From an uncultured SAR324 cluster bacterium (GTDB taxonomy: Bacteria > SAR324 > NAC60-12), in assembly GCA_902590435.1 (NCBI GenBank), contig CACIWU010000009.1, positions 1-38,450 on the forward strand: 38,450 nt of DNA, in the 5' to 3' direction. The notes beneath the pieces were generated by a model that was not told the origin of the DNA, did not search any database, and saw nothing but the letters and a program-made list of their open reading frames with translations. This document shows, in pieces, positions 17,126 to 25,518 of this stretch (within the stretch, counting starts at the first letter, position 1; each line of letters starts with the position of its first letter). The position numbers and the translations under genes are program-made.

Positions 17126-17995
17126 TCAAACATATCTCTTTAAAATTGAAATTATTTGCCCGTAGTAAGATGTTCCAAACAAATTTAAATGATTCAATAA
17201 ATGGTAAAGTTGGTAAATAGGTTCTCGTTCTGAATATCCAGGCAAAAGAGGAAACTCTGATTCATATGCTGAATAAAAAGTTTTTGAAAATCCCCCAAAA
17301 AGAGATGTCATCGCCAAATCTGCCTCTCTGTGCCCAAAATAAACTGCTGGATCAATTAGCCATGGATCGTCTGAAATATCAATTAAATAATTTCCAGACC
17401 ATAAATCTCCATGCAATAAAGAAGGATCTTCTTCTGTTCCAGCTAGTATGTTAGGAATTTTATCTATAAGATTTTCAAGTAAATTTAATAATTCTCTTGT
17501 GGAATATTCTTTTTTTTCAACTAAATCTAATTGAAATTGGATTCTATTTTCTATAAAAAAAGTTGCCCAATTTTTACTACCTTTTACTGTTGGAGAGTTT
17601 GATTGATGAGTATTACCTAAATAGTTGTCTTTGTGTAATCCAAATTTTTGTCCATGAAAGCTATGTAGCTTAGCAAATTGTCGTCCTAATTTTTCCATAC
17701 TAGAATCTTTATTCTTTTCACCTACCTCAATCCATTCCAAAAGTAAAAAATCATCTCCTTTTTCTATTACCTTAGGGACATTAACTACTCCTGATTTTGA
17801 AAGAAGATCTAATCCTAATGCTTCAGCTTCAAAAATTTTCGGATTTGCAAAACTTAATTGCTTAAGAAAAAAAAATATTCCAGAATTTAGTTCTATTTTT
17901 CGTGAATCTGCAATACAACCGCCGCTAACAGAGATTGAATTAATTATTTTTTCATTGAGTAATTCTTCCAAACGAATTTGTATTTCTGCATTCAT
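17126..17995 (-). CDS. fructosamine kinase family protein
   Basis: The 289-residue protein is a fructosamine/ketosamine-3-kinase homologue (YniA family) with an aminoglycoside-phosphotransferase-like fold. The catalytic loop HGDLWSGN is at 195-202, and the metal-binding DPAVYFGHREADLAM motif is at 215-229; an N-terminal lobe with the Lys of FFLKQL lies near 45. Family members phosphorylate sugar adducts (fructosamines, ribulosamines) on proteins or metabolites so that the adduct breaks down. The gene is coupled to the upstream tyrosine-phosphatase gene by a one-base TAATG overlap. This pairing has been noted in other bacteria and supports a protein deglycation role; which sugar adduct is used cannot be read from the sequence. 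Confidence 0.9.
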   Translation of the reverse strand: MNAEIQIRLEELLNEKIINSISVSGGCIADSRKIELNSGIFFFLKQLSFANPKIFEAEALGLDLLSKSGVVNVPKVIEKGDDFLLLEWIEVGEKNKDSSMEKLGRQFAKLHSFHGQKFGLHKDNYLGNTHQSNSPTVKGSKNWATFFIENRIQFQLDLVEKKEYSTRELLNLLENLIDKIPNILAGTEEDPSLLHGDLWSGNYLIDISDDPWLIDPAVYFGHREADLAMTSLFGGFSKTFYSAYESEFPLLPGYSEREPIYQLYHLLNHLNLFGTSYYGQIISILKRYV

Positions 17996-18465
17996 TATTT
18001 TTGATCAATAATATATTTAAATAGCCCTTGACATGCATCTTCCAATAAATCCAACACTTTTTCAAATCCTTGTTCTCCTCCATAATATGGATCTGGAATT
18101 TCCTTAATTTGATCTATACTACAAAAATCAACCATTCGTCTAATTTTGTCCGCATATTTTTTACTATGGTCTTGCCAATTAATTTGCTGGAAATTATCTT
18201 CGTCCATTGTAATGACCAAATCAAAATTTTTAAAATCATCATTTTCAAAAGGTCGTGAAACACTTTTCAATTCATAACCTCTTAAAATTGCATGTTCACT
18301 CATTCTTTCATCAGCTGGATGACCAGCATGATAATCTATGGTTCCCGCAGAATCACAAAATATTTCTTTTTCCATTCCATTTTTTTTTACAATTTGTTGC
18401 ATTACTGCCTCTGCACTGGGAGAACGACAAATATTGCCCATGCAAATAAATAAAATTTTTTTCAT
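17995..18465 (-). CDS. low-molecular-weight protein tyrosine phosphatase
   Basis: A 156-residue LMW-PTP. The phosphate-binding loop CMGNICRSP near the N-terminus gives the C-x5-R signature (Cys8, Arg14 with this start), and the general acid Asp is in the DPYYGG motif near 127-132. The family dephosphorylates phosphotyrosine; bacterial members next to fructosamine kinases may instead act on phosphorylated sugars before or after glycation. I chose ATG 18465 because it places the motif at the usual distance from the N-terminus; ATG 18477 would add four residues, and neither has a clear ribosome-binding site. Translation is coupled to the kinase gene downstream. Confidence 0.9.
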   Translation of the reverse strand: MKKILFICMGNICRSPSAEAVMQQIVKKNGMEKEIFCDSAGTIDYHAGHPADERMSEHAILRGYELKSVSRPFENDDFKNFDLVITMDEDNFQQINWQDHSKKYADKIRRMVDFCSIDQIKEIPDPYYGGEQGFEKVLDLLEDACQGLFKYIIDQK

Positions 18466-18648
18466 ATAATCCATCAAATAATATTTTATAAATTTATTAT
18501 ATTAATAAAAGATTTGTGAAATTAAAATTAAAATATAAATTAAAATAAAATGATCTTTATTTTCAAAAAACATGATTGTATTTTATTTAATTCAAAATTA
18601 ACGTCTTTTGATTTGTTTTTACTTGTAATTATTGAAAATTATGATAAT

Positions 18649-18678
18649 TTGACTTGGATTAAAATGAAACAAAATACT
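18649..18678 (+). promoter_or_regulatory. candidate promoter for the Liv-type binding-protein gene
   Basis: TTGACT at 18649-18654 and AATACT at 18673-18678 are 18 bases apart, about 90 bases before the ATG at 18768. The surrounding gap (18466-18767, about 300 bases) is very AT-rich, separates divergent genes, and otherwise holds only the leader hairpin at 18711-18730; the 60-codon open frame at 18550-18732 does not look coding. Confidence 0.35.
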
Positions 18679-18710
18679 ACAAGTATTAGAATAAAATTAA
18701 ATAGAGACAA

Positions 18711-18730
18711 ACTGAAGAATGGGCTTCAGT
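18711..18730 (+). promoter_or_regulatory. leader stem-loop upstream of Liv-type binding protein
   Basis: ACTGAAG and CTTCAGT form a perfect 7-bp stem with a 6-base loop, ending 37 bases before the start codon. No U-run follows. It could stabilise the 5' end of a highly expressed binding-protein mRNA or be a protein-binding site. Confidence 0.4.
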
Positions 18731-18767
18731 AGGAATAAACAAAAAGCATCAATATTTAAAGGATAAT

Positions 18768-19967
18768 ATGAAAAATAAAAGCATAGTAAAAATTATTGTA
18801 CTGTTGGTATTAGGAACTTTTTTTGTTCCAGCCTATGCGGTTGCTGATATCAAAATAGGAATAATTCTGGGTTTTACTGGTCCAATCGAGTCATTAACTC
18901 CGGATATGGGAAACTCCGCAGAATTGGCATTTAAAGAAGCGTCAGATTCAGGGCAGTTACTTGGAGGACAAAAGATTAGTGTTGTTCGTGCTGATTCAAC
19001 ATGCATAGATGCAGCTGCTGCTTCTGCTGCTGCAGAAAGATTGATAACTTCAGATAAAGTAGTTGGAATAATGGGAGCTGATTGTTCTGGAGTAACAACT
19101 GCAATAGCTAACAATGTTGCTGTTCCTAAAGGAGTTACAATGATTTCTCCTTCTGCAACATCACCTGCATTAAGTACAATTAATGACAACGGTTATTTTT
19201 TTCGAACAGCTCCATCAGATGCTCGTCAAGGACAGGTATTGGCTGAAGTAACAATGGAAAGAGGACATACTAGTGTTGCTGTGACATTTGTTAATAATGA
19301 TTATGGGAAAGGGTTATCTGATTCCTTCATTGGAGCTTACAAGGGGTTAGGTGGGAAAATAACCGCTGCAGTACCACATGATACAGATAAAGCTGATTAT
19401 TCAGCTGAAGTTGCTTCTTTAAATGCTTCCGGAGCTAGTATATTAGCTGTGTTAGGATATATTGATCAAGGTGGACGCCAGATGATACAAAGTTCGATTG
19501 ATTCAGGAGCTTTTGACAAATTTATTTTAGCTGACGGAATGTATGGAGAATCTTTACTGAAAAATGTAGATGGAGACCTTTCAGGAACATTCGGAACAGT
19601 TCCTGGCACGGATTCTAAGGGTGCAGCAAGATTTTCTGAAATGGCGAAATCAGCTGGAATTAAAACTGGAGGTCCATATACTGGAGAATCTTATGATGCT
19701 GGAGCACTTTTAGTTTTAGCTATGCAATCTGGTGGTTCTACAGATAGGGCAGCACTGGCTTCAAATGTTTTTGCCGTTGCAAACGCTCCCGGAGAAAAAA
19801 TTATGCCTGGTGAATTAGGAAAAGCACTTCGGATCCTTGCAAGTGGAGGAGCAGTTGATTATGTTGGTGCAACCAATGTGGAATTAATTGGTGGTGGAGA
19901 AGCCTCTGGCTCATATAAAGAATTCGAAGTAAACGGAAAATCTTATTCTACAGTTCGCTTTAGATAA
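18768..19967 (+). CDS. branched-chain amino acid-type periplasmic binding protein
   Basis: This is a 399-residue LivJ/LivK-family (Peripla_BP_6) binding protein. The signal peptide covers about residues 1-24 (cleavage near AYA or AVA); the mature protein starts with DIKIGIILGFTGP, the usual first strand and ligand loop. Typical later features include GIMGADCSGVT, SPSATSPALS (ligand-contacting serines) and FVNNDYGKGL. The AAAGGA ribosome-binding site lies 6 bases before ATG. It stands alone: its own promoter, leader hairpin and a strong terminator. No permease or ATPase gene is attached, so it probably serves the LivGFHM set at 32.9-36.9 kb or another transporter. Ligand (amino acid, urea, amide or other) cannot be told. 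Confidence 0.9.
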   Translation: MKNKSIVKIIVLLVLGTFFVPAYAVADIKIGIILGFTGPIESLTPDMGNSAELAFKEASDSGQLLGGQKISVVRADSTCIDAAAASAAAERLITSDKVVGIMGADCSGVTTAIANNVAVPKGVTMISPSATSPALSTINDNGYFFRTAPSDARQGQVLAEVTMERGHTSVAVTFVNNDYGKGLSDSFIGAYKGLGGKITAAVPHDTDKADYSAEVASLNASGASILAVLGYIDQGGRQMIQSSIDSGAFDKFILADGMYGESLLKNVDGDLSGTFGTVPGTDSKGAARFSEMAKSAGIKTGGPYTGESYDAGALLVLAMQSGGSTDRAALASNVFAVANAPGEKIMPGELGKALRILASGGAVDYVGATNVELIGGGEASGSYKEFEVNGKSYSTVRFR

Positions 19968-19978
19968 TTTTTTGACTT

Positions 19979-20033
19979 ATTTACCCTTGTCATTGTTTTT
20001 CATTTAGATTCGTGGGCAAGGGTAAATTTTTTA
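19979..20033 (+). terminator. intrinsic terminator after the Liv-type binding protein
   Basis: An 11-bp perfect stem (ATTTACCCTTG at 19979-19989 with CAAGGGTAAAT at 20017-20027) encloses a 27-base loop and runs into six T residues (20027-20032), 12 bases after the stop codon. Confidence 0.85.
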
Positions 20034-20088
20034 AGATTTAGAAATAAAATATTTTTAAAAGTCTTTTTATTTTTTTTTAATTTTCAAA

Positions 20089-20118
20089 TTGAAAAATAGT
20101 CAATTTAAAATATATTAT
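20089..20118 (+). promoter_or_regulatory. candidate promoter of the sugar importer operon
   Basis: TTGAAA at 20089-20094 is followed by TATATT (20111-20116, 16-base spacer) or TATTAT (20113-20118, 18-base spacer). Transcription would start near 20124, giving a leader of about 120 bases that includes two inverted repeats. Confidence 0.45.
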
Positions 20119-20131
20119 GCTTTAAACCTTA

Positions 20132-20180
20132 CGACTTAGGTTAGTCGAAAGATGCAGACTCAGTTTAAATTTGTCTGCAT
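20132..20180 (+). promoter_or_regulatory. two inverted repeats in the sugar binding-protein leader
   Basis: CGACT/AGTCG (20132-20147, 6-base loop) is followed by ATGCAGAC/GTCTGCAT (20152-20180, perfect 8-bp arms, 13-base loop). They lie between the likely transcription start and the start codon at 20245. They may be an operator for a sugar-responsive repressor or RNA hairpins; the sequence does not decide. Confidence 0.45.
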
Positions 20181-20244
20181 ATTAAATGCGAAGTCATTAT
20201 ATAAATGTACTTCTTAAAATATGAAACTCGTTATGGAGAGGGAA

Positions 20245-21513
20245 ATGGTTAAAAAACTAATAGCTTCAATAGCAAGCTTGGCTTTCGCTGCAGGTATTAT
20301 TTATAATACTGTGTTAGCCGGAGGAGAAGCAGAAGTTCTTCATTGGTGGACTTCTGGTGGTGAAGCAAAAGCATTGCAGGTACTTAAGGATGATTTCGCT
20401 AAAAAAGGCGGGACTTGGAAAGACATGCCTGTTGCAGGTGGTGGCGGAGACGCAGCAAATGTTACTCTAAAATCAAGAATAGTTGCAGGTGATCCTCCTA
20501 CAGCATCACAAATAAAAGGACCTACTATTCAAGAATATGATGAAGAAGGTGTAGTTGCTCCTTACCACATTCACGAAGTAGCTAAATCAGAAAATTGGGA
20601 TTCTTTGTTGAGTTCCCAGGTTGCAAATCACATGAAATGTGATGGATTTACAAAGTATTGTGCTGCTCCAGTAAACATTCATCGTATTGACTGGTTTTGG
20701 GCAAACAAAAAAGTTCTTGATTCTCATGGACTAAAAATGCCTACATCTTGGGATGAATTTAATGCTGCTGCAAGTAAGTTGAAATCAGCAGGAATAATTC
20801 CTTTTGCTCATGGTGGTCAACCTTGGCAGGATGCTACCGTATTTGAGGCAGTACTTCTAGGTATTGGTGGAAATGAGTTTTACCAAAAAGCAATTGTAGA
20901 ATTAGATATGAATGCTTTAAGTGGTTCTACTATGGTTAAAGTTTTCGACCAAATGCGTAAACTTCAAGGATTCACAGACAAAGGTATGCCTGGTCGAGAC
21001 TGGAACGTTGCTACAGCAATGGTGATGAATGGTAAAGCTGCTTTCCAGATAATGGGAGATTGGGCTAAGGGTGAATTCTCAAATGCTGGTTTAAAACCTG
21101 GAGTTGACTATTATTGCCTACCTACTCCGTCTGACCATGGATATCTTTACAATGTTGATAGTTTCATTTTTTATGGAATGAAAGGTAAAAGTAAAATAGA
21201 TGGTCAAAAAGCACTTGCTAGTTCTATCATGGGAAAGAATTTCCAGAAAATTTTTAATATTTACAAGGGTTCTATTCCGGCTCGTCTTGATGTCCCAATG
21301 GACGAATTCGACATGTGTGCTAAGGGATCTGCTTCAGATCTGAAGTATTCAGCTATGACAGGAGGCTTGTTACCAAGCTTTGCTCATGGAATGGCTCTTC
21401 GTAACGCTCAAAAAGGAGCGATCCAGGACGTTATAACAGAGCATTTTAACTCAAATATGTCTTCTAAAGAGGCCGCCAGGAGACTAGCAGATGCTGTACA
21501 AGCATCCATGTAA
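20245..21513 (+). CDS. sugar ABC importer periplasmic binding protein, GtsA-like
   Basis: The 422-residue protein is an extracellular solute-binding protein of family 1. The signal peptide runs to about residue 25 (VLA before GGEAEV). The mature N-terminus has VLHWWTSGGEAKAL, and later come PVNIHRIDWFWANKKVL, MPTSWDEF and FAHGGQPWQDA, closely resembling glucose/mannose/xylose-binding proteins of the GtsA type in Pseudomonas and relatives; the paired Trp and Gly-rich loops are typical sugar contacts. The start at 20245 is preferred over ATG 20221 because GGAGAGG lies just upstream of it. It heads a four-gene importer operon and is followed by a strong terminator that should make it more abundant than the permeases. 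Downstream xylose-type enzymes suggest a pentose ligand. Confidence 0.9.
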   Translation: MVKKLIASIASLAFAAGIIYNTVLAGGEAEVLHWWTSGGEAKALQVLKDDFAKKGGTWKDMPVAGGGGDAANVTLKSRIVAGDPPTASQIKGPTIQEYDEEGVVAPYHIHEVAKSENWDSLLSSQVANHMKCDGFTKYCAAPVNIHRIDWFWANKKVLDSHGLKMPTSWDEFNAAASKLKSAGIIPFAHGGQPWQDATVFEAVLLGIGGNEFYQKAIVELDMNALSGSTMVKVFDQMRKLQGFTDKGMPGRDWNVATAMVMNGKAAFQIMGDWAKGEFSNAGLKPGVDYYCLPTPSDHGYLYNVDSFIFYGMKGKSKIDGQKALASSIMGKNFQKIFNIYKGSIPARLDVPMDEFDMCAKGSASDLKYSAMTGGLLPSFAHGMALRNAQKGAIQDVITEHFNSNMSSKEAARRLADAVQASM

Positions 21514-21551
21514 ACCTGGATGATATACTTATTTAAAGTATAAAATATATT

Positions 21552-21595
21552 CGCATCCTCTAAAACATTTCGGTTTTAGTGGATGCGTTTTTTTT
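21552..21595 (+). terminator. terminator/attenuator between sugar binding protein and permeases
   Basis: CGCATCCTCTAAAAC (21552-21566) pairs with GTTTTAGTGGATGCG (21573-21587) with one T-T mismatch and a 6-base loop, followed by eight T residues (21588-21595). It lies 38 bases after the binding-protein stop and 37 bases before the permease start, inside the apparent operon. Confidence 0.9.
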
Positions 21596-21632
21596 CCTCA
21601 GTTGAATAATAATAATCATTTACTTTTTTTAA

Positions 21633-22511
21633 ATGTTTTACTGGCTACAGAAAAACCTTCCAAAAATTGTTATTGCCCCATCATTTGCAGTAATACTCTG
21701 GTTTGTCTACGGTTTTGTTCTCTGGACTTTTTATATTTCTCTTACAAAATCAAAGATGTTGCCTAGATATGAATTCTGGGGAATAAATCAACACATACGT
21801 CTCTGGTCTAATCCACGTTGGTTCAATGCAGTCGAAAACCTAATAATTTTTACTGTCCTCTTTGTTATTATTTGTTTATTGATAGGAATAATTCTTTCAA
21901 TTTTACTGGATCAAAAGATCAGAGCAGAAGGATTTTTAAGAACAGTCTACCTATATCCAATGGCACTCTCATTTATTGTAACAGGAACGGCTTGGAAGTG
22001 GATACTTAATCCAACTATGGGAATTGAAAAACTCTTCACGGACTGGGGGTTCACAAATTTTACATTTGACTGGCTTGTAAACCGTGATATGTCGATTTAC
22101 ACTATCGTGATTGCTGCTGTTTGGCAATCTTCAGGGTTTGTAATGGCTCTCTTTCTGGCAGGACTTCGTTCAATAGACGATGAAATAGTAAAGGCAGCTA
22201 AAATCGATGGAGCAAGTCTCTACAGTATTTACATAACGATCATACTTCCTATGATGCGACCCGTTTTCATGAGCTCCATTGTCATTCTATTACATATTTC
22301 TATAAAAAGTTATGACCTAGTAATCGCTTTGACTGCAGGTGGCCCTGGAATATCTTCAGACATGCCTGCAGTATTTATGACTCAAATGGCTTTTCATCGT
22401 AGTCAAATTGGACTGGCATCCGCAAGTGCAGTAATGATGTTTCTTACTGTGCTGGCAATTGTTGTACCTTACCTTTATTCCGAACTAAGGAGACAAGATG
22501 CAAACTCTTGA
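21633..22511 (+). CDS. sugar ABC permease, GtsB/MalF-like
   Basis: This is a 292-residue inner-membrane permease with six predicted helices (first near 14-35, then about 70-95, 105-125, 155-175, 205-230 and 260-285). The coupling loop EIVKAAKIDGASLYSIYITI near 187-206 has the EAA-x3-G pattern used to dock the ATPase. Length and motif fit the MalF-type partner of CUT1 sugar importers. No Shine-Dalgarno is visible before the ATG; its expression depends on read-through of the upstream terminator or on an unseen promoter. The 3' end overlaps the next permease gene by 14 bases. Confidence 0.9.
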   Translation: MFYWLQKNLPKIVIAPSFAVILWFVYGFVLWTFYISLTKSKMLPRYEFWGINQHIRLWSNPRWFNAVENLIIFTVLFVIICLLIGIILSILLDQKIRAEGFLRTVYLYPMALSFIVTGTAWKWILNPTMGIEKLFTDWGFTNFTFDWLVNRDMSIYTIVIAAVWQSSGFVMALFLAGLRSIDDEIVKAAKIDGASLYSIYITIILPMMRPVFMSSIVILLHISIKSYDLVIALTAGGPGISSDMPAVFMTQMAFHRSQIGLASASAVMMFLTVLAIVVPYLYSELRRQDANS

Positions 22512-23403
22512 ATTTCAAAATATAAAAAAAATTGAACGTTCCGCAACACGAAAAAGAATATTTTTCCGTTGGCTCCTATTTCTAATGCTAGGACTCTTTG
22601 CTTTATACTATATTGCCCCACTTTATGTAATGATTGTTACTTCTTTAAAAACCATGGAAGAAATAAGGCAAGGTAATCTTATGAGTTTACCAGGAGAAAT
22701 AATATTTGATTCGTGGAAGACAGCATGGAGTGGGCGAGGTGGCATAGATGCAGGGAACGTATTTCTTAGACCATTCTTCTGGAACTCATTAAAAATGGTT
22801 GTACCCGCTGTCGCTATTTCAACTTTCTTTGGTGCAATGAATGGCTATGCTCTTACAAAATGGCGTTTCAAAGGAGATAATCTACTTTTCCTAGCGTTCC
22901 TATTCGGTTGTTTTATTCCCTACCAGGCAATTCTACTTCCTATGTCAAGAACACTAGGAATTCTTGGAATTTCAAATTCAATCAGTGGTTTAGTACTAGT
23001 CCACACTGTATATGGTTTAAGTTTCACTACTCTATTTTTTCGTAATTACTATATTTCAATTCCTGATGAAATGATAAAGGCTGCTAGAATCGATGGCGCA
23101 GGGTTTTTCAAAATTTTCTTCAAGGTTTTATTACCTATTTCTTCTCCAATTATAGTCGTTACTGTTATCTGGCAATTTACAAATATTTGGAACGATTTCC
23201 TTTTTGGTTCTTCTTTCTCTTTTGGTGAAGCAGCACCGATACAAGTAGCACTTAACAATATGGTTCTAACAAGTACCAGTGTAAAAGAATATAATGTAGA
23301 CATGGCAGCAGCATTCATAGCAGGGATTCCAACACTTATTGTTTATGTTCTTGCTGGTAAATACTTCATACGTGGACTTACTGCAGGTTCTGTTAAAGGT
23401 TAA
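22498..23403 (+). CDS. sugar ABC permease, GtsC/MalG-like
   Basis: The 301-residue second permease of the CUT1 importer has six predicted helices, the first near 23-45, and the coupling loop EMIKAARIDGAGFFKIFFKV near 190-210. A strong AAGGAG ribosome-binding site (22487-22492), inside the end of the previous gene, lies 5 bases before ATG, and the 14-base overlap ties its translation to its partner. A MalG-like ending (KYFIRGLTAGSVKG) places the C-terminal tail against the ATPase. It is followed 48 bases later by the ATPase gene. Confidence 0.92.
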   Translation: MQTLEFQNIKKIERSATRKRIFFRWLLFLMLGLFALYYIAPLYVMIVTSLKTMEEIRQGNLMSLPGEIIFDSWKTAWSGRGGIDAGNVFLRPFFWNSLKMVVPAVAISTFFGAMNGYALTKWRFKGDNLLFLAFLFGCFIPYQAILLPMSRTLGILGISNSISGLVLVHTVYGLSFTTLFFRNYYISIPDEMIKAARIDGAGFFKIFFKVLLPISSPIIVVTVIWQFTNIWNDFLFGSSFSFGEAAPIQVALNNMVLTSTSVKEYNVDMAAAFIAGIPTLIVYVLAGKYFIRGLTAGSVKG

Positions 23404-23451
23404 TAATATAAATATTTTTGTCAGCAAGTTTATCAAAATTTAAGGAATAAT

Positions 23452-24552
23452 ATGGCAACTTTAAAAGTCAATAATCTAACCAAAGATTTCGGTAACACAA
23501 AAGTACTCAAGCAAATAAATCTTGAAGTGAGTGATGGTGAATTTATAGTTTTACTTGGACCCTCAGGGTGTGGGAAATCAACTCTCCTCAATATGATTGC
23601 AGGTTTAGAAAGTGTGGATGAAGGTGAAATTATAATTGATGAATATGTAGTTAACCGTGTTGAACCTAAAGATCGTAATATTGCAATGGTCTTCCAATCA
23701 TATGCCTTATATCCAGCTATGACAGTTAGGAATAATGTTATTTTTGGACTTAAACAACGTAAAGTTTCTAAAGAACATATAGAAAAATCTCTTAATCGTT
23801 TTTCAAAAATGCTGCAGATTGATCAACTCTTAGACCGAAAACCAGCACAACTTTCAGGCGGTCAGAGACAACGAGTTGCCATGGGAAGAGCCTTAGTACG
23901 TGAACCACAAATATTTTTATTTGACGAACCATTGTCAAATCTTGATGCTAAACTTCGAGTAGAAATGCGTCATGAAATTAACAAATTGCACGAACAATTA
24001 GGAACAACAATGATTTACGTGACTCACGACCAAGTAGAAGCAATGAGTCTAGCTACTCGGATAGCGGTAATGAACGAAGGAATCATACAGCAGATCGGGA
24101 CTCCCCAAGAAATTTACGATCAGCCTAACAGTATTTTTGTTGCAGACTTTGTTGGCTCTCCTTCTATAAATCTTGTTCCTGGCAAATTTTCTGTAGAAAA
24201 AAATCAATTTTTCTTTATTCCAAAGCAAATGGAAGAAAACTTTAAAATTCCTTTAAAAGATTATAAATTTAATAATCGTCCTTCAGAAGGACAAGAAGTC
24301 ATTTTTGGATTTCGACCTGAACATATCAACTTAGAAGATAAATCGTTGAAATTTCAAATTGAACTTAATTTAGAGCCTATACTAATAGAACTTACTGGTT
24401 ATGAACAAAACATAACATTTGATTTTATGGGTCATGAAGTAATTGGAAGGCTTCCACGCAATATTAATGCTCAGGTTGGTAAGGCAATTTCACTTAGCTT
24501 AAATCTCTCAGAAATATCAATTTTTGATAAAATAAGTACCAATCGAATATAA
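23452..24552 (+). CDS. sugar ABC importer ATPase, UgpC/MsmK-like
   Basis: The 366-residue ATPase has Walker [10 protein letters not shown] at 36-44, the Q-loop at 82, LSGGQRQR at 134-141, Walker B IFLFDEP at 154-160 and the [17 protein letters not shown] switch region. A C-terminal OB-type (TOBE/MalK-like) domain from about 235 contains the [10 protein letters not shown] motif. A good AAGGA ribosome-binding site precedes the ATG. Position directly after the two CUT1 permeases makes it their ATPase. A 112-base gap with two TACTTAAAAG copies (24558-24567, 24620-24629) separates it from the dehydrogenase gene. Confidence 0.92.
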   Translation: MATLKVNNLTKDFGNTKVLKQINLEVSDGEFIVLLGPSGCGKSTLLNMIAGLESVDEGEIIIDEYVVNRVEPKDRNIAMVFQSYALYPAMTVRNNVIFGLKQRKVSKEHIEKSLNRFSKMLQIDQLLDRKPAQLSGGQRQRVAMGRALVREPQIFLFDEPLSNLDAKLRVEMRHEINKLHEQLGTTMIYVTHDQVEAMSLATRIAVMNEGIIQQIGTPQEIYDQPNSIFVADFVGSPSINLVPGKFSVEKNQFFFIPKQMEENFKIPLKDYKFNNRPSEGQEVIFGFRPEHINLEDKSLKFQIELNLEPILIELTGYEQNITFDFMGHEVIGRLPRNINAQVGKAISLSLNLSEISIFDKISTNRI

Positions 24553-24664
24553 ATTTATACTTAAAAGAACATAAACAAGTTTTAGGATTAAAAATTATTA
24601 AATTGTTTATTGCACCTATTACTTAAAAGTATTTTCTTATTTAAATTTTTTATCCTTCACCATC

Positions 24665-25438
24665 ATGAATGAAGTAAAATATCCTCAATATCCAGATTTA
24701 AAAAATAAAACTGTCCTAATTACGGGAGGAGGTTCTGGTATCGGTTCATCTTTCGTAAAGGCTTTTGCAATCCAAGGGTGTAAAATAGCATTTATAGATA
24801 TTAATGAAAATATCTCTAAAATTCTTGTAAAACAAATTTCTTCAAAAAACCAAAAACCCACATTCATTCATTGTGACTTAGAGGACATCAACGAATTGAA
24901 GAAAAGCATTATAAAAGTCGAGAATGAATTAGGTCCAATAAGAGTTTTGATTAACAACGCAGCTAATGACCAAAGACATGAACCCGAAGATGTTACTCCA
25001 GAATATTGGGAAAAACGTTTACGTTTGAATCTAAATCATCATTTCTTTGCTGCACAAGCAGTAAAATCAAAAATGTCTCAAGCTGGTGGAGGAGCAATTA
25101 TAAACATGGGATCTATTAGCTGGCATATGGGAATGGAATTTATGCCAGGATATACATCTTCAAAAGCTGCAATTGAAGGATTGACTCAAAGCCTTGCCAG
25201 AGCTTATGGTAAAGATCTTATTAGAGTTAATTGTATAATACCCGGTCAAGTATGGACTGCCAGACAAATGAGTGAACATTTGTCTCCCGAATATGAAAAA
25301 TTTATGATGGACAAGCAGTGCTTACCCGAAAAAATTCTTCCTGAAGATGTCGCACAACTTGCTTTATTTCTTGCTTCAGATGCTGGTAAGATGTGCACCC
25401 GTCGAAACTATTTCATTGATGCTGGTATTGGAGCATAA
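24665..25438 (+). CDS. xylB: SDR sugar dehydrogenase, xylose dehydrogenase XylB-like
   Basis: This is a 257-residue classical short-chain dehydrogenase. The cofactor motif TGGGSGIG is at 20-27, an acidic Asp after strand 2 (FIDIN, 43-47) favours NAD+, NNAA is at 97-100, and the catalytic Ser150-Tyr163-Lys167 set is present. From memory it matches Caulobacter XylB (248 residues) in distinctive blocks: INMGSISWHMGME, the QCL segment near 219, and the late LASDAGKMCT and FIDAG. XylB oxidises D-xylose to D-xylonolactone. Its place between a sugar importer and a xylonate-type dehydratase supports a sugar dehydrogenase role; L-arabinose or another aldose remains possible. No Shine-Dalgarno was seen. 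Confidence 0.82.
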   Translation: MNEVKYPQYPDLKNKTVLITGGGSGIGSSFVKAFAIQGCKIAFIDINENISKILVKQISSKNQKPTFIHCDLEDINELKKSIIKVENELGPIRVLINNAANDQRHEPEDVTPEYWEKRLRLNLNHHFFAAQAVKSKMSQAGGGAIINMGSISWHMGMEFMPGYTSSKAAIEGLTQSLARAYGKDLIRVNCIIPGQVWTARQMSEHLSPEYEKFMMDKQCLPEKILPEDVAQLALFLASDAGKMCTRRNYFIDAGIGA

Positions 25439-25518
25439 ATTAAAATAACTAAATTTAATTAATTATTTTTTAAATATAACATAAGTCAATTCTTAATTAA
25501 TAATTTAACTAATTAATA

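Noticed and set aside
18550-18732. 60-codon open frame in the gap before the Liv-type binding protein
   Set aside because: AT-driven Lys/Phe/Ile-rich translation, no Shine-Dalgarno, and it overlaps the likely promoter and leader hairpin of the next gene.
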